DNA of 37,978 nucleotides from Syntrophobacterales bacterium Delta_02 (GCA_001603955.1 LVAA01000057.1:1-37978), one strand, 5' to 3'; counted from the stretch's first letter, positions 26,432-34,719 are shown. Notes: a model not told the origin generated them from the letters alone. A program made the numbers and translations.

Positions 26432-27447
26432 AGGGAGCCTCCCGGCCTGACCGATCCCTGCCTTCTCGCCAGGACGTAGATGAAGACGCTTCCCCCCAGT
26501 ATCCCGGTGATGACGCCGACGGGAAGCTCGACGGGGGAGATTACCGTGCGCGCGATAGTGTCGCAGAAGATGAGGAACCCCGACCCGACGAGGAAGGATA
26601 CCACCAGGAGGCGCCTGTGGTCGTAGCCGGTCAACATCCGCACGAAATGGGGAACGATGAGGCCCACGAATCCTATGATACCCGTCAGCGAGACGCTGAT
26701 CCCCGTGAGGAGGGATGCCATGAGGAAGAGCTGTTTCTTGGCTTTTTCCGTGTCGATGCCTAGGTGGACCGCCTCTTCCTCGCCGAGGGATAGGGCGTTG
26801 AGAACGGGGGCGAAGAAGAAGGAGATAAAGAGACAGACGACCACGATGGCTGTGAGGATAAGGATGAGCGCCCAGCTCGGCTCTTCCAGGGACCCCATGA
26901 TCCAGAAGACGATGCTGTGGAGTTCCTGTGTCTTCGATATGGCGAAGATGAGAAAGACGAGGGACGAGGAGATGAAACTCATCATGACACCGGTGAGCAG
27001 GATGCCCTGCATCCTCAAGACGGTGCGGCGCATGTTCAGGAAATAAAGGGGAAGGATGACGAGACAGGACCCGAGAAACCCTGAGAGGGGCAGGGCCGTC
27101 ATGGGCAGAAGATAGTGGAGCTTCAGGATGATGCACAATGCCGCCCCCAGGGCTGCTCCCCCGGATATTCCAAGGGTGTAGGGCTCGACGAGGGGGTTCC
27201 GAAACATACCCTGGAGGATAACCCCCGCGATGGACAGGGCGCCGCCGACGGCAAAACCGAGGATGATCCTTGGCAGGCGGATGTCCATGAGGATCCCGAA
27301 TTCCGGTGTGGCCTGCCCTTCGAGGATGGTGGTGAGGACCCTGCGTAAGGGTATACCTGCCGAACCGCTGGCGATGGCGGTGACGGCCGCCGCCGCAAGG
27401 AAGAGGCAGGCTGCGGGCAAGAGGACCCTCATGGAGCGCCTCTTCAT
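26428..27447 (-). CDS. btuC: Corrinoid ABC transporter permease (FecCD family)
   Basis: The protein has 339 residues with about ten hydrophobic helices. Family landmarks are LRLPRIILGFAVG-type DIRLPRIILGFAVGGALSIAG, GMFRNPLVEPYTLGISGGA, the EEAVHLGI coupling region and GFVGLIVPHFVRMLTGYDHR. The start overlaps the btuF stop as ATGA. It forms the inner-membrane channel with BtuD and receives corrinoid from BtuF. Confidence 0.93.
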   Translation of the reverse strand: MKRRSMRVLLPAACLFLAAAAVTAIASGSAGIPLRRVLTTILEGQATPEFGILMDIRLPRIILGFAVGGALSIAGVILQGMFRNPLVEPYTLGISGGAALGAALCIILKLHYLLPMTALPLSGFLGSCLVILPLYFLNMRRTVLRMQGILLTGVMMSFISSSLVFLIFAISKTQELHSIVFWIMGSLEEPSWALILILTAIVVVCLFISFFFAPVLNALSLGEEEAVHLGIDTEKAKKQLFLMASLLTGISVSLTGIIGFVGLIVPHFVRMLTGYDHRRLLVVSFLVGSGFLIFCDTIARTVISPVELPVGVITGILGGSVFIYVLARRQGSVRPGGSL

Positions 27448-28331
27448 CTCCGCTCCTTCGCCTCGCGGGGATGGAGGAGCGCCGCTATATCGCCGAGGGA
27501 CTTGGCGAAGCTCACCGGCGTCGGGCTGCAGACGTCGTCTGAGTCCACGATGTGTATCCGTTCATCCCTGACCGCCTTCACCGTCGGGAACCTCTTCCAG
27601 GCCACGCGCTCGCTGTCGCCGGAGAGGCCCATGGTGACAATGAGGATCACATCGGGGTCCCGAAGGACCGCCTCTTCGCGGCCCACGCTTCCCGAGGCCA
27701 CATCCCTGAATACGTTCACGCCTCCGGCGAACTCTATGAAATCGTTCATGAAGACGTCCTTCGTCGCGACAAAGAAAGGCTTGGAGCCTATCTGAACGAG
27801 GACCCCTGGCTTCGGCAGACGGGCAGTCCTCAGCCTGATGGCGTCGACGCGGGCCCGGGCGGTACCGACAAGGCGGCCCGCCTCGCCGGCCCGGCCCGTG
27901 GCCCTGCCTATCTCGAGGAACACATCGCAAAGCCCGGAGAAGGTATCGGATATGGAGAAGGTGACAACGTTGAGACCAAGGTCCCTCATCTTCTGTATGC
28001 TCCTGGGGTCCGTGAGGGTCATGGCGAGGACGAGATCGGGGCGCAGTTTCAGGATCTTCTCCAGGTTGGGCTGCATCACGGTGCCCACCTTCTCCTTTAC
28101 CTGCGCCTCCTTCGGCTTGTTGCAGTAAGTCGTCACGCCAATGACGTTCTGTCCAAGGCCGAGAAGATAGAGGGATTCCGTGATGGCGGGGCTCAAGGAG
28201 ACTATGCGAAGGGGTTTGGCCGCCTTCTGGGCCGTCGGTGCCTGGGTCGGCAGGGTAAGGCTGAGAATGATGAGAGTTGCCGCCACGACCGGCAAGGCCC
28301 GGCACATTCTTGTCGCGAAAGAAGGGATCAT
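27444..28331 (-). CDS. btuF: Periplasmic corrinoid-binding protein
   Basis: The protein has 295 residues with an N-terminal signal peptide (VVAATLIILSLTLPTQAPTA). The Fe/B12 periplasmic-binding fold shows as RIVSLSPAITESLYLLGLG, GVTTYCNKP, LRPDLVLAM and IEFAGGVNVF. The start overlaps the preceding stop (ATGA). It captures corrinoid delivered through BtuB and hands it to BtuCD. Specificity is inferred from the operon and riboswitch. Confidence 0.92.
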   Translation of the reverse strand: MIPSFATRMCRALPVVAATLIILSLTLPTQAPTAQKAAKPLRIVSLSPAITESLYLLGLGQNVIGVTTYCNKPKEAQVKEKVGTVMQPNLEKILKLRPDLVLAMTLTDPRSIQKMRDLGLNVVTFSISDTFSGLCDVFLEIGRATGRAGEAGRLVGTARARVDAIRLRTARLPKPGVLVQIGSKPFFVATKDVFMNDFIEFAGGVNVFRDVASGSVGREEAVLRDPDVILIVTMGLSGDSERVAWKRFPTVKAVRDERIHIVDSDDVCSPTPVSFAKSLGDIAALLHPREAKERR

Positions 28332-29014
28332 TCGCCGTCCTTCAAGGGCAAGGCCCTGGTATTGAGGAAGAAATACTCATCCGTCGAGCGGATTCCGCCC
28401 CTTTCGAAAGGGACGGGTCTCTGAAATATGGGGCCGTCGTAGACGAAGGTGTGGTATTCCCCCTTCTCGCCGCATATGTCCACGTCGCCGGCCAGGGCCC
28501 GGATATCATCGACGAATGCCGGGTCAATCTCCCTGCCGATCCAACTGTCATCGAGATGACGCCTGTCGACGGCCACGATAACCGCCTTGAAGCCTTGGTT
28601 TACGAACTCCGAGAGGATATCCTCCCTCCTTTCGAGCCACAGGGGGAGGGAAGGGCGCACATTGCACTCGGAACAGACCCTTTCTACCCAGGCCCTGTGT
28701 TCCTCCAGGTCGATGTCCCCGAAGACCCCCCGGAGTATGCCTTCGGCGTGGAGCCGGGAGAGTGTTTTCTTGAACTCCTCTTCGTAACCGTTCCACGTCG
28801 TCCTTCGCTGTATGAGGGGGATGCCGATTGCCCGCGCCTGGAGGGAGAGCAGTGCCGCCTCGAGGCCGTGTGTTCTCGAGTGCGTGCCGTCCTCCGTCAC
28901 CATGTTGATGAGCCTGGTTATGGTGAACCCCGACCTTTTGGCCCTGAAGAGCGCCAGGGCGCTCTCTTTTCCGCCGCTCCAGGAGCAAAACGCCTCCTTA
29001 CGGTCGTCCATCAT
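28328..29014 (-). CDS. Dph6-like (diphthine--ammonia ligase family) PP-loop ATPase
   Basis: The protein has 228 residues from an ATG that overlaps the upstream stop (ATGA) and follows AGGGAG. It has the PP-loop SWSGGKESALAL (residues 11-22), DGTHSRTHG at 42-50, and the ATP_bind_4 motif GEKGEYHTFVYDGP near residue 185-200. In eukaryotes and archaea this family amidates diphthine on EF2 with ammonia. Bacteria lack diphthamide, so the substrate must differ. Its place between an asparagine-synthetase-like ATPase and btuF, in a riboswitch-controlled operon, suggests a corrinoid-related amide ligation or remodelling step; that is inference. Confidence 0.82.
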   Translation of the reverse strand: MMDDRKEAFCSWSGGKESALALFRAKRSGFTITRLINMVTEDGTHSRTHGLEAALLSLQARAIGIPLIQRRTTWNGYEEEFKKTLSRLHAEGILRGVFGDIDLEEHRAWVERVCSECNVRPSLPLWLERREDILSEFVNQGFKAVIVAVDRRHLDDSWIGREIDPAFVDDIRALAGDVDICGEKGEYHTFVYDGPIFQRPVPFERGGIRSTDEYFFLNTRALPLKDGE

Positions 29015-29946
29015 TGAACTGTCTCCCTGACCCATCCACATACCCTGCAGTGGCCACGGCCTGCCTTCATTCCCGCACCGCATCCCTCACAGGCCTCTTC
29101 ACCCTGTCCGGGCGGGGGGATATGCCCCACAACCTTCCGGTAAACCTCATGATAATAAAGGTGGGCCTTGTTGAAGAATCGTATCCCGCGGGAACGCTTC
29201 TTGTCCTCGAACTCCTCTTCGGATATGGTGGCGTCCAGTATGGCGTTGAGTCTCGTCATGCCCGACCCTGTCTCCAGGGGTCTCTTTTCCTGCCAGAGTA
29301 TGCCGGGGGGCAGAAGCCCTTCGCAGGCGCGCCTCAGGACCCACTTGCCATGAACGACGCCTTTCTCTTCCCTGATCTTCCATTTTCCCTGTATTTCGAT
29401 GGCGAAATCAAGGATTACTTTGTCGAGAAAGGGTTGTATGACGTCTATTTCAAGATGTTCTCCGAGAACGGTCGAATTGAACGACATGGTCTGCGAGAGG
29501 TGGCGGATATACCCGTAGAGGTCGGCTATCTCCGCCATGTAGGAATAACCGCCGAAAAGCTCGTCGGCGCCGTCACCGGTCATGACGGAGCGCATCCCCA
29601 GCGCCTTTGCTTCCTTGAGAGCGAACCAGACGGCAAGGTCATTGGGGATCGCGGGGTCAAAGCTGTGCAGTATGGCAATGACCTCGGGTATGGCTGCCAG
29701 GGCCTCGTCGACCCCGACCGGTCTGTGGACGAGATCAAGGCCGATGGTGCGGGCTGTCTCACGTGCGTAGTGGAGGTCGGGGCCCTCCGGCCCAAGCGTG
29801 ACCAGGATGCCCCTCCTGCACGGGGACAGGGCGGCCGCGATGGACGAGTCCAGGCCACCCGAAAAGAGGACGCATTGAGGCTGGCAGGCCCCTACAACGT
29901 CGACGAGCCTTTTTCTCACCGCTGCTACCACATCATTCGTGGTCAT
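29011..29946 (-). CDS. Asparagine-synthetase-like ATPase lacking the glutaminase domain, with C-terminal zinc ribbon
   Basis: The protein has 311 residues from the ATG at 29946, directly after GGGAGGTGGTCCT. It contains only the synthetase half of AsnB: PP-loop SGGLDSS (29-35), LGPEGPDLHYAR, and TGDGADELFGGY (123-134). The N-terminal class-II glutaminase domain, including the Cys nucleophile at position 2, is absent, so it must use free ammonia or a partner protein, or catalyse another adenylation. The C-terminus adds a two-CxxC zinc-ribbon-like motif (286-289 and 300-303). It follows btuB by 57 bases and overlaps the Dph6-like gene. Ordinary asparagine synthesis is unlikely in this setting. 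Confidence 0.82.
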   Translation of the reverse strand: MTTNDVVAAVRKRLVDVVGACQPQCVLFSGGLDSSIAAALSPCRRGILVTLGPEGPDLHYARETARTIGLDLVHRPVGVDEALAAIPEVIAILHSFDPAIPNDLAVWFALKEAKALGMRSVMTGDGADELFGGYSYMAEIADLYGYIRHLSQTMSFNSTVLGEHLEIDVIQPFLDKVILDFAIEIQGKWKIREEKGVVHGKWVLRRACEGLLPPGILWQEKRPLETGSGMTRLNAILDATISEEEFEDKKRSRGIRFFNKAHLYYHEVYRKVVGHIPPPGQGEEACEGCGAGMKAGRGHCRVCGWVRETVQ

Positions 29947-30003
29947 AGGACCACCTCCCGGGGCGGCAGCCATGTCGCATGCCCATCGCGGCCGCATTTA
30001 TCC

Positions 30004-32076
30004 CTAAAATTCGTACGAAACACCAAGGAAGACCGACCTCCCCGCTCCCGGATATCCCGATACTTTGGAATTGCCGGCACTATCATAGAAGGTTCCCTGA
30101 CGGGTATCATAGTCTTTGTCCAGCAGGTTCTTTCCGTCAAGGGAAACCCTCCAATTGTCGTATAAACGCTGTTCAAGCCTCATATCGACCGTCCAGTAGG
30201 GGCTTATGGTGTACTTTACCGTCTGCGTGGCCGGATAGACGGTTGTCTCCGTCCTGTAAGAGATCCTGTCTCCCATGTATCTCGCGGTCAGCGTGGCTGT
30301 CAGACCGAAATCCATCTTGTATGCGATCTCGCCCTTGAACTGGTTCTGCGGCACCATGGTTGCCCGCCGTGTCTGAAGGCTGTACTGGAAATCGGCAGGT
30401 ATGAGCGGAGGCCAGCCGTAGTCCTGTTTCGTGTACTCCCTGCTTTTCTCTTCAGCGTCCGTGTAAGTATAGCTCAGGGAGAGTGTGGCGTTGTGAAAGG
30501 GGCCTATCCGTATGCCCGTCTCGATGCCGTCGGCTTTGAAGTCACCCAGGTTGATGGGTTTGAAGACTCCGTTAGAATCGGGCTCCCACTGTATCTTGTT
30601 GTCCACGTTCCAGTGAAAATAAGACACTGTGATGAAGAGCTTGTCGTTGAGCAAGGATTGTTCGCAGGTGATATCGCTGTGCCAGCCGACCTCGGGTTTC
30701 AGATCGGGGTTCCCCGCCGTGTATGGGCCGGCGGGCCAGTAAAGGTCGTTGGGGGTGGGGGCCTTGAAATGCCTGCCATGGCTTGCCTTGATCACGGTGG
30801 TGGGGGAAGGGTTCACGACGAGGCCGAAAAGGGGAAGGTCCTTCCGGCCGAAGGCGGAGTGGTCCTCCCGTCTTATCCCGGCTATGGCCTTCCAGTACTT
30901 TGAAGGCCTGTACTCGCCCTCAGTGAAGAGGCCTTTCGTGATGATGTGGGCGGTGTCCTTCGTTTTCGTCGTCCTTGCGCCCGTGGTGTCGAGGTCGTAG
31001 GCCTCGTTTCCCCAGTCGAACTCCTTGTATTCACCCCCCACTAGGAGTTTCGCCCCTTCCAGTGGATATATGTTCACATGGCCCACGGTCCCGGCGACGA
31101 TATTGGTGATCCAGTTGACCGAGCCGGTGCCCCCCGTGGACGCGTAGCGTTCGTAGTTGTTGTTCGTCGTGTTCGTGTAGTATCCCTTGATATTGTAAGA
31201 GAATTGCTTCACAGGACTTCCGCTTACCTCCAGGACGACGTTTCCATCCCGGTCCTTGCTGTAGTCGAGGAGACTCGCCGATTCGTCATTGTAGAACGCG
31301 GTGCCTCCGATGGAATACTCCCCGGTGCCTGCGGGGGGTTTGACCCCGGGGTTCCCGGACTTCCTGGTGAGATAACTTCCGTAGAGACTCACCTTCATGA
31401 GATTGTCCTTGTCGAAGACAAGCTTGGCGGACGTGTCGTACTGGCGCAAATAACCGTTGTCGCGGAACCCGTCGGTCTCGGTCCTGCCTGCCGTCAGATA
31501 GTACCCGATGCAGTCGGTCGCGTACATTCCGTGCTGCGCGTAAAGGCGGTACGTGTTCTGGGAACCGTAGCCAGCGCCGGCTTTCAGATCGACCTTGCCC
31601 TTTTTGGGGCTTTTCGTGAAGACATTGACGGTACCCCCCATGGCGCCCGAACCATAGAGCAGGGAGCCGGAGCCCTTGACGACCTCGATTCGCTCAATAT
31701 TCTCGACAGGGATCTTTCCGACGTCGGCGATGCCGAGGGAGGGGGAATTGACGTTGAGGCCGTTGATAAAGACCTGCGTGGCGTCACTGCGCATTCCACG
31801 AATACTGATACTTTGCTCCGCGCCGCCGTAGTCGCCGTACGTTTGCCAGTCGATACCCGGTTCGTTGGCCAGCAGCTCGCCGATGGTTCTGGTTCCTGAC
31901 AATTCTATGTCCTGAGCTTCCTTCAAAATGACCGAATTCGGTATGTCCTTGAGGGGCTCAGGTACCTTTGTTGCGGATACGACGATTTTTTCAAGCTGGT
32001 GTACCTCCTGTGCAACGGCACAAAAGGGGCAAGCAAGAACAAGGAAAACAGCGAAAAGGGTGAACACATGCTTCAT
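30004..32076 (-). CDS. btuB: TonB-dependent outer-membrane corrinoid receptor
   Basis: The protein has 690 residues. The signal peptide (HVFTLFAVFLVLACPFCAVA) is followed by a TonB box-like EKIVVSATKV, a plug domain (IPNSVILKEAQDIE, QVFINGLNVNSP, IERIEVVKGSGSLLYGSGAMGGTVNVFTK, here cited as separate blocks), and a 22-strand barrel ending in aromatic YEF, as the assembly machinery requires. AAGGAGG lies 7 bases before the ATG and can be sequestered by a leader hairpin. It is longer than E. coli BtuB (about 614). Being first after a cobalamin riboswitch and followed by btuFCD, it most likely imports corrinoids with TonB energy. Confidence 0.92.
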   Translation of the reverse strand: MKHVFTLFAVFLVLACPFCAVAQEVHQLEKIVVSATKVPEPLKDIPNSVILKEAQDIELSGTRTIGELLANEPGIDWQTYGDYGGAEQSISIRGMRSDATQVFINGLNVNSPSLGIADVGKIPVENIERIEVVKGSGSLLYGSGAMGGTVNVFTKSPKKGKVDLKAGAGYGSQNTYRLYAQHGMYATDCIGYYLTAGRTETDGFRDNGYLRQYDTSAKLVFDKDNLMKVSLYGSYLTRKSGNPGVKPPAGTGEYSIGGTAFYNDESASLLDYSKDRDGNVVLEVSGSPVKQFSYNIKGYYTNTTNNNYERYASTGGTGSVNWITNIVAGTVGHVNIYPLEGAKLLVGGEYKEFDWGNEAYDLDTTGARTTKTKDTAHIITKGLFTEGEYRPSKYWKAIAGIRREDHSAFGRKDLPLFGLVVNPSPTTVIKASHGRHFKAPTPNDLYWPAGPYTAGNPDLKPEVGWHSDITCEQSLLNDKLFITVSYFHWNVDNKIQWEPDSNGVFKPINLGDFKADGIETGIRIGPFHNATLSLSYTYTDAEEKSREYTKQDYGWPPLIPADFQYSLQTRRATMVPQNQFKGEIAYKMDFGLTATLTARYMGDRISYRTETTVYPATQTVKYTISPYWTVDMRLEQRLYDNWRVSLDGKNLLDKDYDTRQGTFYDSAGNSKVSGYPGAGRSVFLGVSYEF

Positions 32077-32085
32077 GAGAGAACC

Positions 32086-32104
32086 TCCTTATGCCTCGTA
32101 AGGA
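32086..32104 (-). promoter_or_regulatory. Hairpin that hides the btuB ribosome site
   Basis: On the minus strand TCCTTA (32104-32099) pairs perfectly with TAAGGA (32091-32086) around a 7-base loop. The second arm covers most of the AAGGAGG Shine-Dalgarno (32090-32084). No U-run follows, so the riboswitch most likely works by blocking translation, not by termination. Confidence 0.6.
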
Positions 32105-32118
32105 TAATTTCCCGAAGA

Positions 32119-32282
32119 GTTCAACCCAAGGTTTCCTGACTGAGGGAGGTGCTAGCCAGCGCGCCTTCCCGTTCCTTGTTTCGGTGGAACAGTGGCCGGC
32201 ATCAAGCCGTGCGCTGCTTCGATCCCATCACAGTTGCGGGACAGTGGAAGGTTCTCACTTCACTTCCCTTGAAGGCTGAACC
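32119..32282 (-). promoter_or_regulatory. Cobalamin riboswitch
   Basis: On the minus strand the conserved blocks appear in order: AAGGGAAGTGAAGTGAGAA, CTGTCCCGCAACTGTGATGG, the B12-box core GCCACTG (32196-32190), and AGTCAGGAAACCT. The P1 helix is formed by GTTCAG at the 5' end and TTGAAC at 32124-32119. It sits in the btuB leader and senses adenosylcobalamin or a related cobamide. It should control the whole 11-gene operon through the first gene and polarity. Confidence 0.92.
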
Positions 32283-32288
32283 GTAACG

Positions 32289-32294
32289 AGTATA
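32289..32294 (-). promoter_or_regulatory. Probable -10 element of the corrinoid operon
   Basis: TATACT on the minus strand lies 7 bases before G32282, the first base of riboswitch helix P1, so initiation there would start the RNA exactly at the aptamer. No good -35 is seen 16-18 bases upstream, so an activator or other sigma factor may help. Confidence 0.45.
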
Positions 32295-32393
32295 AGACTC
32301 TCTTTATCACGAAGCACGGGCAAAAATCAAAGATATCTTTTGTCTCCACCATTTGGACTAATTGTGATAAGGTATAGCGAAGATGGGCGGGGC

Positions 32394-32807
32394 ATGACCA
32401 GATGTGACGAAATCCTAAGGAAATTCAACGAATGCAGCGTGGGACGGCTCCTCGGTATAGAGGTCCTCGAGGTGGGGGAGGGTATCGCCAGGGGCAGGAT
32501 GACCGTCAGGAAGGACCACCTCAACGTGTTCGGAGGTATCCACGGGGGGATCCTCTTCGCCTTCGCAGACCACGTGGGCGGTGCCTGCGGTAACAGCATG
32601 GACTACAAGGCGCTTCTCGTGGAATCGACGGCGCGCTTCAAGAAGAGCGCGAGGGAAGGACAGACGATACACGCGGAGGCCCGGCTCGTACACTCCCGGA
32701 AGAAGGTTGACAGGATAGACATCACCGTGACGAATGGGAACGGAGAGGCGCTGGCCGTGCTGAAGATGACATCCTTTGTTGTGGAAGATGCGGCAAAGAC
32801 TTCTTAA
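32394..32807 (+). CDS. PaaI-like hotdog thioesterase
   Basis: The protein has 137 residues. I chose ATG 32394 (behind GGGCGGGG) over an upstream TTG at 32340. The hotdog signature GGIHGGILFAFADHVGG (residues about 47-63) holds the HGG turn and acidic residue that bind and hydrolyse acyl-CoA thioesters in the PaaI family; the following helix and ESTARFKKSAREGQTIHAEA strands fit. The usual length is 130-150. The exact acyl-CoA is unknown; aromatic or small acyl-CoA are typical. It overlaps the downstream glycosylase gene by 20 bases and is divergent from the corrinoid operon. Confidence 0.85.
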   Translation: MTRCDEILRKFNECSVGRLLGIEVLEVGEGIARGRMTVRKDHLNVFGGIHGGILFAFADHVGGACGNSMDYKALLVESTARFKKSAREGQTIHAEARLVHSRKKVDRIDITVTNGNGEALAVLKMTSFVVEDAAKTS

Positions 32808-33423
32808 GATCTTCGATATCCTCCTTGAGACATTCGGGGAAAGGCATTGGTGGCCCGGCGAGACGGCCCTCGAGGTGATCGTCGGCGCCGTTCTCACTCA
32901 AAACACATCCTGGAAGAATGTCGAGAAGGCGATAACCAGTCTCAGGTCCGAGGGGCTTCTCGACGTTGACAAGCTCTATGAGGTGGAGGATGCTGTTCTT
33001 GCCCGGCATATCCGTTCTTCGGGATATTACAATTTAAAAACAGCACGGTTGAAGAACATAGTTAATGTCATACATGATGAGTACGGCTCATCTATCGAAC
33101 AATTAAAGAATAACGGGACAAAGCGCCTGCGCGAGAAGCTGCTCGACATCAAGGGAATAGGAGAAGAGACAGCCGACAGCATCCTGCTTTACGCGCTCGA
33201 GAAACGCGTCTTTGTGATCGATGCCTATACGAAACGCTTCCTCGCCAACCACGGGCTTTACGGCGGTCCGTACAGGTATGCGGACATGCAGGCATTCTTC
33301 ACGGACAGTTTGCCGTCGGATACCTATCTCTTCAATGAATACCACGCGCTCATCGTGGCACTCTGTCAGAGACACTGTCTGAAGGTGCCCCGATGCGTGG
33401 AATGCCCTCTGAAAAATCAATAA
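32788..33423 (+). CDS. Endonuclease III-related DNA glycosylase (HhH-GPD, COG2231-like)
   Basis: The protein has 211 residues from ATG 32788; a TTG at 32776 is also in frame. Motifs: VIVGAVLTQNTSWKNVEKAI, the helix-hairpin-helix LLDIKGIGEETADSILLYAL, and the catalytic-type aspartate in VIDAYTKR. The lyase lysine of E. coli Nth (after the hairpin GVGRKTAN) is glutamate here, so a monofunctional glycosylase is expected. The C-terminus has four cysteines (LCQRHC, PRCVEC) for an Fe-S cluster, but spacing differs from Nth and the protein ends five residues after the last Cys. The stop lies inside an AT-rich repeat block (see repeat at 33414). It probably removes damaged or mismatched bases. Confidence 0.82.
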   Translation: MRQRLLKIFDILLETFGERHWWPGETALEVIVGAVLTQNTSWKNVEKAITSLRSEGLLDVDKLYEVEDAVLARHIRSSGYYNLKTARLKNIVNVIHDEYGSSIEQLKNNGTKRLREKLLDIKGIGEETADSILLYALEKRVFVIDAYTKRFLANHGLYGGPYRYADMQAFFTDSLPSDTYLFNEYHALIVALCQRHCLKVPRCVECPLKNQ

Positions 33424-33580
33424 TCAATGACAAGGTCACAATGACCAAACAAATGACAACGAGTAATTTACCAATAACCAATTGACCAAAAAGAAGGGCA
33501 CGACGGATCGCCTGTATCGTTTTTGGTTATTGATCATTGTCTGCTTTTCCGGTCGGTCGAATTTGATTATTGGTCATTCT
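33414..33580. repeat. AT-rich nested inverted repeat between convergent genes
   Basis: Short words recur in both orientations. AATAATCAA (33419-33427) matches TTGATTATT (33563-33571), AATGACCAA (33440-33448) matches TTGGTCATT (33570-33578), and CAATAACCAA (33472-33481) matches TTGGTTATTG (33523-33532). The block is much AT-richer than its surroundings, begins inside the last codons of the glycosylase gene and ends about 95 bases before the purM stop. It could act as a two-way terminator or be a mobile intergenic repeat. No coding signal is visible. Confidence 0.6.
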
Positions 33581-33675
33581 TTCCTTCAGGTACTGGGGAA
33601 ATGGGCTGTCTGGAACGATAGTGAGGAACAGGGGTGGACGAATCAGGCCAAGGGGATCCTTGTGCCTTCGGGTGG

Positions 33676-34713
33676 TCAGGAGACGATCGTCACTTTGGCT
33701 TCGCCGGCGACCTCTTCGATGGTCCCCATTCTGGCTGCCTTCTCCCCGGCCTCGTTGAGGGATGCAACGACCTTGCCGGCGTCCCCATCGTTGACGATGA
33801 GCACGAACCCCGTGCCCATATTGAATGTGGTGCAGGCTTCGTCCATGTCGAGGTTGCCCGCCTCCATGAGGGCCCGGAAAACGGGGGGGATCGTCGCGGG
33901 GTCGAGATGGAGCGTTGCCGCCATGCCGTTGGGGATGATCCGCGATATGTTGCCGGGAAGCCCTCCCCCGGTGATGTGGGCCATTCCTTTGATCGTGTAG
34001 CGACTGATGACGTCGAGGACGGGTTTAACATAGATCCTCGTAGGTTTCAGGAGTTCCTCGTACAGCTTTCCCGGTATTCCCGGGACCTCTTCGTCGATGC
34101 GGTAGTTCTTCACGTCAAAAAAGAGCTTTCTCACCAGGGAGTAACCGTTACTGTGCAGCCCGTTCGAACGAAGACCTATGACAGCATCGCCCGGGACAAT
34201 CGTGGAGCCGTCTACGACGGAGTCTTTCTCCACCACGCCCACGGCAAAACCGGCGAGATCGTATTCGTCGTCCTTGTAGAAAGAGGGCATTTCAGCTGTT
34301 TCTCCGCCCACGAGGGCGCAATCCGCTTGGAGGCACCCCTCGCAGACCCCCCCGACAACGGAAGGGTAAACGTTTTCATCGATCCGCCCGCAGGCATAAT
34401 AATCAAGAAAGAAGAGGGGTTTGGCGCCAAGAGTGAGAATGTCGTTCACGCTCATGCCGACGAGATCGATGCCGACCGTATCATGCTTGCCGGCCATGAA
34501 GGCGATCTTCAGCTTGGTCCCCACACCGTCCGTCGAACTGACGAGGACAGGATTCCTGTACGATCCGGGGATCTCCGTCAGGGCGGCAAAGCCGCCTATC
34601 GTGTTGAGGACGCTGGCATTGTGGGTTGACCGGATACGCCCTTTCAGGCCGTCGATGAGACGGTCCGCCTTAGCGATGTCAACACCCGAGTCTTTGTAGG
34701 TGATAGTCTTCAC
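33676..34713 (-). CDS. purM: Phosphoribosylformylglycinamidine cyclo-ligase (AIR synthetase)
   Basis: Cytosolic purine-synthesis enzyme that closes the imidazole ring of FGAM to AIR using ATP. The protein has 345 residues, the normal length, with YKDSGVDI at the very start, SSTDGVGTKLKIAF, GGETAEMPSFY, GLRSNGLHSNGYSLVR, HITGGGLPGN and TFNMGTGFVLIV. The start codon is GTG at 34713, immediately at the family's conserved N-terminal block. There is no good ribosome site, and the only clear promoter would begin the RNA on this GTG (see findings). It is convergent with the glycosylase gene and not in an obvious pur operon. Confidence 0.96.
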   Translation of the reverse strand: MKTITYKDSGVDIAKADRLIDGLKGRIRSTHNASVLNTIGGFAALTEIPGSYRNPVLVSSTDGVGTKLKIAFMAGKHDTVGIDLVGMSVNDILTLGAKPLFFLDYYACGRIDENVYPSVVGGVCEGCLQADCALVGGETAEMPSFYKDDEYDLAGFAVGVVEKDSVVDGSTIVPGDAVIGLRSNGLHSNGYSLVRKLFFDVKNYRIDEEVPGIPGKLYEELLKPTRIYVKPVLDVISRYTIKGMAHITGGGLPGNISRIIPNGMAATLHLDPATIPPVFRALMEAGNLDMDEACTTFNMGTGFVLIVNDGDAGKVVASLNEAGEKAARMGTIEEVAGEAKVTIVS

Positions 34714-34719
34714 GGCTCT

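Noticed and set aside
26432-27136. N-terminal extension of btuD (open frame to 27136)
   Set aside because: It overlaps the whole permease coding region and has no transporter sequence; the GTG at 26431 with GTGA overlap and ribosome site gives a normal-length ATPase.
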